Shown one piece after another: positions 53,647 to 64,000 of a DNA stretch of 64,000 nt. The notes beneath the pieces are model-generated. The model worked only from the letters and a program-made list of their open reading frames with translations. It ran no database searches and was not told the DNA's origin. The translations under genes were made by a program, and so were the position numbers. Position 1 is the first letter of the stretch; each line of letters opens with the position of its first letter. This DNA is from Litomosoides sigmodontis (Eukaryota > Nematoda > Chromadorea > Rhabditida > Onchocercidae). Where the stretch lies: positions 2,338,507-2,402,506 of the forward strand of contig OY718803.1 in assembly GCA_963070105.1 (NCBI GenBank), given 5' to 3'.

Positions 53647-53803
53647 TGATTGTTTGTTTGCTTGTTTGTTTTTGTTTGTTTGTTTATTTGTTTGTTTGTT
53701 TGTCTGTTTGTTTGTTTGTTCGTTTGTTTGTGCGTTTGTTTGTTCGTTTGTTTGTTCGTTTGTTTGTGCGTTTGTTTGTTCGTTTGTTTGTTCGTTTGTT
53801 CCT
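53647..53803. repeat. (TTTG)n microsatellite with internal variants
   Basis: About 38 TTTG units with regularly spaced TTCG and TGCG variants that form a higher-order pattern (gttcgtttgtttgtgcgttt recurs). Confidence 0.95.
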
Positions 53804-54128
53804 TGCATTTATATTTCTGTTTTCCGTGAAATTATGCAAAATAATTAAATTATTTATTTATTTTACGAAACCTTTCAACAACTTATAATTTATTTATTTA
53901 GATTTCAAAATGTATAGATGATAATTGATTGTATGTTTTAAAAATTAATTAATTACTACCTATGTATTTTGCTTTAATTAATTTTACAGTTTAATTTTTG
54001 TACAGTAATCGTTTAATTGTTAGCATATAAGTTACTGATCGATCAATCAGTATGATAAATAAATAAATGTACACCTCGCTTTTGTTTATTTACATCCCTT
54101 GCATAACGATGTCCCTGTATATGTGCAA

Positions 54129-54229
54129 ATGTGTGTGTGTGTGTGTGTGTGTGTGTGCTTGTGTGTGTGTGCGTGTGTGTGTGTGTGTGTGCGTGTGTGT
54201 GCGTGTGTGTGTGTGTGTGCGTGTGTGTG
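54129..54229. repeat. (GT)n microsatellite, interrupted
   Basis: About 100 bp of GT with occasional GC or CT units. Confidence 0.95.
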
Positions 54230-54591
54230 ATGTCTGCACATCTGTGCATGTGTAGTGGATTGGATGTATTTTGTAAGTAAAATAGTTCAACAAAGGTCAT
54301 TCATTACTCATTCAGGTGGAATGTTGTGCTGCACGATGACTGCAATGTTTCATTTCCCCACTTTCGACACATCGAATACATTCATTAATTTATTACGAAA
54401 TTTGTTAAATTTCAATTTCACTTAGCTAATTTATTTGCTGAAGTCAATGAATCGTCACTTTTCGTCTGTGCCATATTGCTATACAGTTTTACGTTTTTCC
54501 GTACGTTCGTTACGTGAGAAGTTGTACTAAAAATCATTATATTAATGAAACATATTTCGTAAGGTCACAGCAACAGAAACCTCAACAGACA

Positions 54592-54894
54592 AGTGTATGT
54601 GAGTGTATGTCTCTGTGTGCGTGTATGTGTATGCGTGCGACGCGTATGTGCGCATACGTGGATGTGTGTCTATGTGTGCTTGTGTGTGTGTGTGTATGTC
54701 TGTGTGTGCAACGTGAGTTTGTCTATGTGCGTATGTGTATATGAGTGTATCTGCGTGTGTATGTGCGCTTATGTGTGTGTGTGTGTGTACGTCAACGCGT
54801 TACGTATGTGTGCTTGTATGTGAATGTATGTGCGTATGGGTACGTGTATGTATGCATGTATGTATGTATGTGTGTGTGTGTATGTGTGTCTACC
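54592..54894. repeat. Degenerate (GT)n / (GTAT)n tract
   Basis: 300 bp of alternating purine-pyrimidine sequence with many substitutions, looking like an old, decayed relative of the pure tract 400 bp downstream. Confidence 0.85.
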
Positions 54895-55272
54895 ATTTGG
54901 TTCAAATAAACATGTTGACATTAAAGCCGATGAAACCTGAAAGATTGATATTTCAGTTCGCTGTGATTTACATTTTAGGACACTAACGCAATGACCTGAA
55001 GGTATTAGGTAGTAGCAGGAGAGGAAGGTAGTAGAATTAGTCTTAGCAATAATCATGTACAATTAATTAAAACTGTAATTAATGTGCTTAAAGAAGCACA
55101 TGTGCAATTAATAAAAGCTGTCAAATTCAATTTTTCTTTAGAAGTAAAATTGTTTTGAAATTATTTAAAATTAATGCAAAAGGAATTTTTTGAAAAATTG
55201 AATTATATTTAACATTTTCCTTTTTTTACTTCTATTATTAATTATTGCGATTATGAATTTAGCTATTATTTC

Positions 55273-55751
<479 letters not shown>

Positions 55752-57612
55752 ATGAAACACAACGTTGTCGAAGATCTTATCAGTTAGGCTTAAATGATCT
55801 TATTAGATAGGCCAAAATGGTTTTTTTCCTTGTGTTGAGACATAACACGAATAAGATGAGGGAAGAGAAGAAAGCGGATGAGAAAGAGCGAGGTGAAAGA
55901 CGAGAGAGAAGAAAGGAAAAAGGGATGAAAAATTAAAGGTGATAATGTAAAGAGAGAATGGATTTATATGCTTCTCCCTTCTGTCCATTCTCTCTCTCTC
56001 TTTCTCTCTTTCTCTCTGTTTCTCTCTGTTTCCTATTTTCAATAATCTTCTATCATTCATTTTTACACTTTCTAAATTCGCGTAACTCATATCTTTTCAA
56101 ATTTATAACAAATATTTATATGTGCTATTTCACTTTACATATTTCCATTTTAATTTTATTTCTTAATTTCTGTGTTACAGATGTAGTAATACGAAAAGGA
56201 AAAAATTTTTAAAAAAAAGAAATGGAAGAAAGCAGTTGGAAAAGAGTCCAATGAAAATGATGCTGACAGACAGGCGCTTATACTGCACTTTTCGATTGTT
56301 TTAGCAAAATATTTCCATGTTGTGTCTTTGAATTTTACAAAATACAATTTAAAAAAAAGAAAACGAAGAGCGATGAATAATTTTCTAAAAAAAGGAAAGA
56401 AAAGAGAGGTTGGAAAAGCTTTTTTCAAATTTTTTCCTTCACCGTTTCCAAACGTGTCGTGCAGTAAAGTTGTACGTATTATTTTGCAATTAAAAAAAAA
56501 AAAAAGAAGGGCAGAGCAATATGCCTTTAACATTTTAAAGAAAATGATTTAAATAAAATTTCATGCATCAAGAATATATCAAGAATGTACATATATAAAT
56601 AAAATTTCCGACGAATTAAATTTTGTATACTTCGCATAATTTTAATACAGCATAGTTATTTTGCAATAAGTATGGAAGCCAATTATTGTACATGTATGCT
56701 GTGATATATTTTGAAAAATTATCATTGAAAATTGAAAATGTATTCATTCACACATTAATTTGAAATTATTATGTTTTTGTGAAATGAAATTAATTATTCG
56801 TAATTGGGTTGAAAATGTTGTTATTCATATGCGATTTTGAAGTGAAATTATTCGTAATTGAATTGGAAGTCATTTGGTTAGTAAATCAGCTGCTTTTATT
56901 TTCATAAATTTTTAATTTTTTTCCTAACTAATTTAGGTGATGCATAGGTCTATGTTGCTAGCTGTGTGCTTGTCTGTTTATTTAGCTTATTTGAAAAAAA
57001 GGAAAGATTTTTAATTTCTTATTTTGTGCTGCTTATTAGCATTGCTCCGAAATTATATTTACTACTCAAATTTAAAGAACCCGGAGAATAATTCATCCAA
57101 ATCTGAATAAATGGAATTTAATTTTTTTTTTAATTAAATAATTTTTTGAAAAAATTCATGCAAAATGTACTGTCGCAAATGTTTGATCAATATCATCGGT
57201 AATTTCTTCGCAAATTATACACAATGAGATTTTCGTCTTTTTTATTTTTGAGCAATTATAGAATTGAATTTTTATTTGTATGAAATGTGCTAAATTGTTT
57301 GTGAAGAAAAAATAATTAAAATAGCTAAATTTTTTTTTGCTTTCGAAATTGAGAATGAATGAAGTAAATGTTATATTATTTTGCTGTTAAAAGCTAATTC
57401 ATCCTTTGCAATCAATATATTAGTGAATTATCAAACATAGAATTGATTATATCGATGTAGGAATTATAAAACAAAATTAAAATAAACAAATTGAATTAAG
57501 CAGGAGCGATTAATTCTATTGGCTCATCCATTTCAGCGATTGCAATTTAATGGAAGCATCAATGGAGAAGATTGGGATCGGGAACGGCTCATCGATGCGA
57601 TTTCCATTTGTC

Positions 57613-57705
57613 TTGGCACTTATATCACTTAGACACACACTTGGCACTTTATTGCCTAGACATACTTGGCGCTTTATTACTTAGACATACTTAGCACTTT
57701 ACTTT
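57613..57705. repeat. About 30-bp tandem repeat, 3-4 degenerate copies
   Basis: Repeats of the pattern cttggcactttattncctagacata at roughly 29-33-bp spacing; copies differ by substitutions and small indels. Confidence 0.8.
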
Positions 57706-58840
57706 CCTACTCAGACTGAAATTGAAAGCGAAAGAAAGAGGACAGCTAAATAGGGAGCAAAATTAGTAAACAAATTTGAATAAAAAAAAACGTGGAATAA
57801 TTCAAATTTTAATTTGTTTTAATTTTTGTTAAAAAATTATCAAAATTATTATTCTATGATAAAAGTGAAAAAATATATATATATATGTGCGTGTGTTAGC
57901 TATTAACTTTCTAAAGTAGATTTGAATAAGAAAGAGAAACTTTTAGTAATCATTTTATGCTGCACTTTAAAATATCGATGATTGATTAGCTCTTGAACTT
58001 TTTTTTCCTTTGATCTTCCCGATAATTAGTTAACTCTGTTTTCCAAATTTGCCATCAATATTGAAATTCAATTCTCACTCCTCAACAATTCATTATCACC
58101 TTTCATCATCATCATCATCATCACTGTCCTCATAATCATAATCGTCATCATCGTTCTAGGCGCAACTATTCATGTTTTACCAATAGTGTGAATTTTTATG
58201 GTTAATTCAATTCAAGTTAAATTAATTTATAATTTACCAATTAGTTATTAAATTGAGTAAACCATTAATTTTTTAACTGCCAATGTCGTCATCATTTCTA
58301 TGATTCATTTAAATTTATTCCATTTTTCATTTCATTTTGAATCACTTCGTTCCTACTCTTATCTTATCTTCTCACATCTTATCATAGGATAAAATTTTTA
58401 ATTAATCAATCGTTTACCTATTTGGGTGGGAAGGAAACACTTCATTTAGGACCGTTCCTTTCCATCCTCTATTATCAGCCTAACTGCTTCAACCACTGAG
58501 CAAGCCTGAGCAATTCTTTCTCCTTCATTTCCTCTCTCGACATTTTTCACTTGCAAACAACGGAAAAATCTGTCCGCCATATGGCTGGTAGCAAGAAAAA
58601 AAAACGCGAAATGATTTAAAAGACTGCAAATGCAAAGTTAAACAATTTTGTCTCATTTTTTTTTTGTTCTTTCAGTCCTCTACCATTCCTAACTACTACA
58701 ATTTCAACTTGTCAATGATGCCTTCTGTACTTATCTTCATAACTCATCGTCAAATCTGTAAGATTTTCACAAAAAAAAAGAAATTTTTTTACAGATGTGA
58801 AATTAGTATTTTAAATTGAACTAAATACTTCCATGCTATA

Positions 58841-58881
58841 CACACACACACACACACACACTCACATACATACACACACAC
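58841..58881. repeat. (CA)n microsatellite, interrupted
   Basis: CA tract with TCACATACATA interruptions. Confidence 0.9.
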
Positions 58882-61405
58882 GCATGCACCAATATGTAAT
58901 ATGTAATGTATATTTTTCTTTGGATTAGATTAAAATCGATTTTAACTGATTAAATTTTTTTTTAAAAAAAAATTTTAATAATAGTGATAGCAATAATTTC
59001 ATTTTTTTTTCTTTTCGTCTATTTACTTTTTTTATTCTCTATGACATTGTAATGATAACCATCCCCACTGATCAGTCGATAAGATCATCAGTTTTTAATT
59101 CAGAAAACTTTTGCATAATTTGCTTTTTCTCTCATCTCTCCTCTCCTTTCACCATCAATTTTTGTGCTTTCACACTTTCATCTTTTGCTATTTTCTTTTT
59201 CTTTTTTCTTTTCTTCCTCCAATAAATAGATGTGTTCAACATTTTCTTGTTCCTTTTTTTTTTCTATTTTTGAATTATTATCGTTCGTCTTATGTTCCAC
59301 AAAATGATTGCTATACATATTTTTTTTTTGTCACTTATGTTTTTTCACTTATCACGTTAGAGGTGGAGACTTCTGCGAGGTATTTTTTCCTCTTGCAAAA
59401 GTGATTTTTTTTTCGGATATATTTTCGTGATTTATTTATTCTTTTCGCATTTTAATAATTTTTTTCTTTTTTTGCAATTTCAGTTTTTTGCAGCAACAAT
59501 TGCATTTATTGCATTTTAATACTTTCAAATGGTAGAATTGACAGTTTAACACTAAATAGATAAAATGTGAAATTAATGTTAAGTAATTGTTAGGAATTGT
59601 TAAGTAATTTTAACATTTCATGTGTAATTTGTTTCATTCGTAGGATTAAAAGTTTTTTTGCTCTTATATTTTGAAAGAGATTTGGCAAAGTGTATAGCAA
59701 TTCCTAGATGAATTATTAAAATTCAAATTAATTTTTTCCATTTCATTACTCTCTACTAACAAAGGAAATCCTTTTGTAATATTTAATTTTTCCTGCAAGT
59801 TTTATGGATTTAAATATTTTGCAATGAAATGTATTATTTATATATGATGACTTAGACAGACGTGTAATAATACACTTGAAATTGAAAAAAAGATATATTA
59901 CTTAAATTTTATGCTTAAAATATAGTCAGTTAATTAGTTAAAATGTATTCGGTATAGGCATAATTTTTGTCTCCTCATTTAAACGCATCAATGTTTTTCT
60001 TTTTCGTTTTTTATTTCCTCAAAATTTTCCTTTTCGTTTTCCATAAGAAAGAGGAAGAAGATGAAGTTTGAACGAATTTCACTTCCATTTTCTTTCCCTG
60101 TACTCTTTCTCTCTGATGCCCTCTGCTTCTTTCTCTCCCTCTCTTTGATCTAAGACAATGCTATAAACTTTAGAGTGAATTTTATTTATGTAAGTAATTC
60201 CGTTAGAAATATTAAAATGTGAAAAGTTTTCTCAAATAATTTGAAACAAAACTGCATAAATATTGTTAGATAATATTTTAATTCTTAAATAATATTTTAA
60301 AAAGTAAAAAATGAAAAGTAAAAGAGAAGAAGTACCTTTTTTTGACATATTTTTAGCTAATTTTAGCATATGAGCATTTTTTTCTTATTAACATTTTATC
60401 GAAAGAAATTATTGAAGAATTTCGCTTATTTGTTTTTTATGCTTACGTTTTAAATCGAAATTAAGAAAAATTAGATTTGATTATTTTGGTACTCGAGTAA
60501 TGAGTTGTATGAAATGAATGGAACGAACGAATGGATGGATGGATGCTTAGTTGTGAGGAGGAATTTGCATTGAGTGTTTTTTTTTAAATAAGTCGAAATT
60601 AGTCGCTGACTCTTTCAAGCATTATTTTTCAATGTCAAATTATTTGCAGTATTTTTGGGAGAAGGACGTGAATTACTAAGCTAATGAATTGAATGATAAC
60701 AGAGAGAGACAGAGAGAAAGAGAGCGAGAGAGTTAAAAGACTGCTAAGATCAAAATCAAAATTTTGAGTTAACAATTTCCATAATTGTGTTTTAATTTTC
60801 AATTGTAATAGAAGTAATTGATCAGCAAACAAAAATATCCAATTTTTGTTTGCAATTCTTTTTTTTATGTTCTTTTTGTTTAGGTGAAGCATTAGTGTGC
60901 GCTTGGATCTGCATGGGCCGGAAATGATATCCCAAATATAATTGAAAGCAGTAATTCATTTAAATGTTATTTGAAATTAGTAAACTTTTAAAGATGTGAA
61001 AATATTTATGAAATTAATTTAAGTGATAAATGGAATGATACGATAGAAGCGATAAAAATAAAGTGAAAAAGTCGTTGCAATATTTTTAAATCATTTCAAA
61101 GCCTATTAATTGATTCACGTTCACTTATTTTTGCCTTCTCCCTCATCCCCCTCCCCGCTCTCTCTCTCTCACTCTGTCTTCCTTGTGTGATTAAGAGAAA
61201 GTAAGCATTTCAAAATGTTCCAATCATTTCATAAATATCTAATCGAAATATTATTGGATGAATTAAACCCTTTATTTTCAATTTAGGATAATTGAAATAC
61301 TGAAATATATTTTTGTGCGCTTCTTTGGAAATTTATTTCTATGAAGTTATAGGTATATAATTTAAGATCAAAATATACATACGTATATTTAAATTAGTTT
61401 CTTAC

Positions 61406-61408
<3 letters not shown>

Positions 61409-61471
<63 letters not shown>
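61409..61471. repeat. (AT)n microsatellite
   Basis: About 31 uninterrupted AT units. The 40 bp before it is repeated at 62001-62041 without the AT tract. Confidence 0.95.
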
Positions 61472-61474
<3 letters not shown>

Positions 61475-63827
61475 TGTAACTTCGGAGTTGGGAATTGTAA
61501 CGTTTTTTTATTGAAAAAATAAATTTTTGACGAATGAAAATGTTGTTTTTTGTTGTTTGGAAATTTAAAAATATTTGGTTTTTTTTAATAGTTTCTAAGG
61601 ATAGAAAGTAAATGATAATTTTGTTTGTATTGTATTTTCAACTGTTTTTATTTACTGTTATTTTTCTGCTCTTTCATCCTTTTTTCCTCACTCAATATTT
61701 TAGTGAAAAATAAGCTTTCATAGCTTCATTCTTGATGCTAATTGAAATTTAGCATAAATATTAATAGAATTAAAAAAGAACAAAAAATATAAAAATAGTA
61801 GAAAACAAAAGCGAAAAATATTCATCGGATATTTAACTGGGTAATTTTAATATTCTGCAATATGAGAGGGGATATTTCACGATTTGATTAATTCTGGAAT
61901 GTGAAACATTAGTTCATTTGGAACTCTTAGTTATATGTTTAAGTCTAGTTATTTGAATAAAATTTATTTATCCTATACATTTTGTAGATTTTTTGAGGCC
62001 AATATATACATATGTATATTTAAATTAGATTCTTACATTAATTGATGAGTATAAGTGATAACTAATGTTTATTAATTAGTGGGTAGCGCTGTAATTATCA
62101 CTATAATCTTACAAAATTGCCAACTATTTCTTCTCCCATTTCGGGTGTAATTAACTTAAAAAAAATCTAAAATATGTTTTTTTTCATTGGATCAATAGCG
62201 AATTGAATATGAACCTATCACACTTTAATCACAACAATTAGAGCTTTTAATTTGTCGTCGAATTGTTATTGCTTGTAATTAGTGGAATAGTTTAGCATTA
62301 ATTATCGTCAAGTAATTAGTCGTATAGCAATGAATTGTTACCTCTCTTTCTCCCACTCTCCCATTTTCTCTCTTCATGAATTGTGCATTTTATTCACTAT
62401 TTCTTCTTGTTTTTTTTTCCTGCCAATCTTGACATTTTTCAATCTCTTCTAGCACACATATACGCATTTCTCTTTCATTTCCACCTTTTTTTTTCCTTTT
62501 TTTCACTAAAATTTATTCTTTTAATGCATTTGCATGTGGTATTACTCGTATGATTTCGGAAAGCGGTCATTGCTCTTTGAACTTATGCAAATTACATTTG
62601 ACTATTTGTTGTTTGGCAAACTGCTAAGACAACCATGCATTGTTTTTTTTTTCCACTGACATATGAAAATTACAGATTGAGTTAAATTTTTGCCACTCTT
62701 GCTGTGAAACATTAGATTGAAAAAAAAGAAAGAAAGCAAAGAGTGGAAAATTACTTGAACTTATCAATTTACACTGATCATTGTGTTAAGCGGAAGTGAA
62801 ATTTATCATTGCAAAGAAGAAACATTTTTTTTTGCAAAATTTTTTTAACTTTGTTAATTTTTCTTTTTGTTTTTATCTGATGAAATTTACACACATAATT
62901 TAAAACTTACATATAGCATTATCAACAGGAATTTTCAGTTTAAAATTACACAGAGAAAAGAAGATTTGCTGATGGATTAAAGAAGGAGATTTGTGCAATT
63001 AATCAACGGTTATAATCAAAATTGCAATTCAGTTTAATTAATCGATTAAGAATAATATAAAATATATTATTATAAAATAATAATTATCATTATTACCTAC
63101 ACATATACCTTTTTTCCGCAATTCTTTTTCATTCCAATTTTTGGCAAAGAAAAAAATAGGGCAAAAAATTCCTTAACATTTAGGGACGTTTTATTTCTCT
63201 TCTCTTTTACTTTTAATTTAAAAAAAAATTTTTGGATTCATTATCTAATAATATTGAATTTTTAATTTGCTGTTTCATTACGATGTATGTATTCTGTACA
63301 GAAATATTTGAAATCTTTCACAAGGCGATAAACTAAAAATGTTAAAATCGTTGAAGTTATTTGCGAGAAGATATGAGTGTTTTAGCTACCGTTCGACTTA
63401 ATGTCTTTTGTTATTTCAATAGATAATTATCTCTGTTGTGAATAGGAATAAATTTGCAAATTTTGAAATATCATCCAAAGCGAAATGATAATCTTAGTGA
63501 TAAAATTTCAGTTTGATGATGCCTTTGTTTTCATGTATTTCGCGAAGTTTGTATTTTTTTTTGCTTTACATATTTCATATTATTATTTTTTATGTTTTAT
63601 TTCAGATTTCGCTTCAAAAAATGATTTAGAAAAACAAAAATTATTGGATTAAATGGTAAACGATTTCTTTGTACGATGTGAGGTAGACGTGAATATTATT
63701 ACAGTGTACTTATATATATTTATTTATTTATTTAATATATATATATAAGTGGATGATAAATATGATACGGTGATCGGTAAGAAAAGAAAATTTAAAATGA
63801 ATGTGAGCAGTTGAATGAAATAATAGA

Positions 63828-63900
63828 ATGAATAAAATGGACGCGTCAACAGCAAACGATGCGGTTGTTATCGAATTGCAAATGTTAATTGATGAAATGC
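63828..63900 (+). CDS. First coding exon of an unidentified gene, running off the right edge
   Basis: ATG at 63828 (or 63837) opens MNKMDASTANDAVVIELQML then IDEM, ending in phase 1 at a GTTAGT donor (63901). Codon use is clearly less AT-biased than the surroundings. The window ends exactly on a TGTAATTGCAG acceptor (63999-64000), so the next exon should start at 64001. The segment looks like the start of an amphipathic helix (VIELQMLIDEM), but 24 residues are too few to name a family. Confidence 0.6.
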
Positions 63901-64000
63901 GTTAGTTTTTAATCTTTTAATTTGGATTTTTATTTTTAATTTTTTTAAAATTAACATAGGGTGATGTAACGTGACGTGAAATATTAGCGTGTAATTGCAG

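Noticed and set aside
56156..56552. Basic and hydrophobic frames on both strands (KKKRRAEQYAFNILKK and others)
   Set aside because: Composition follows A- and T-runs; no splice structure or family similarity.

Overview
The window looks like chromosomal DNA of a parasitic, filarial-type (spirurid) nematode. It is strongly AT-rich. Genes are split into many small exons, with 3' splice sites of the TTTTCAG/TTTTTAG type, several placed just upstream of start codons as expected for spliced-leader trans-splicing. Recognisable products are nematode-like: a worm tropomyosin N-terminus, an LPR-type lipocalin, IFT88/OSM-5 and a DPY-26-sized condensin kleisin. The species call is inference. Exon junctions were placed by hand by requiring GT..AG borders, matching phases and fit to remembered family sequences; no alignment was run.

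Layout, left to right. 1-4588: intron-like, microsatellite-bearing DNA with a 200-N gap, lying in a long tropomyosin intron. 4589-4965 (-): first two coding exons of tropomyosin, the rest lying off the left edge. 5.0-9.3 kb: no confirmed gene; simple repeats including a pure ~316-bp (TAA)n. 9306-16963 (-): TFIIIC subunit 2 (GTF3C2)-like gene with WD-type C-terminal half and three N-terminal C2HC fingers. 17985-20981 (+): secreted lipocalin. 21685-30144 (+): complete 19-exon IFT88/osm-5 with a candidate X-box 69 bp upstream of the ATG. 31065-32441 (-): prefoldin subunit 2. 32907-33287 (-): small orphan gene. 33967-37271 (-): ERLEC1-like ER lectin with two MRH domains. 39241-46744 (+): condensin I kleisin (NCAPH/DPY-26). 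46745-63827: 17 kb without a recognisable gene, full of microsatellites, including (TG)237. 63828-63900 (+): first coding exon of a gene continuing off the right edge.

Gene relationships: ERLEC1, the orphan gene and pfd-2 lie head to tail on the minus strand and could be an operon with a protein-quality-control theme. ERLEC1 and dpy-26 are divergent across 2 kb, as are GTF3C2 and the lipocalin across 1 kb. osm-5 and pfd-2 are convergent. No rRNA, functional tRNA, CRISPR array or multi-gene novel system was found; the most interesting items are the zinc-finger/TFIIIC architecture, the putative X-box, a tRNA-derived element in an osm-5 intron, the orphan gene and the repeat-dense gene desert.
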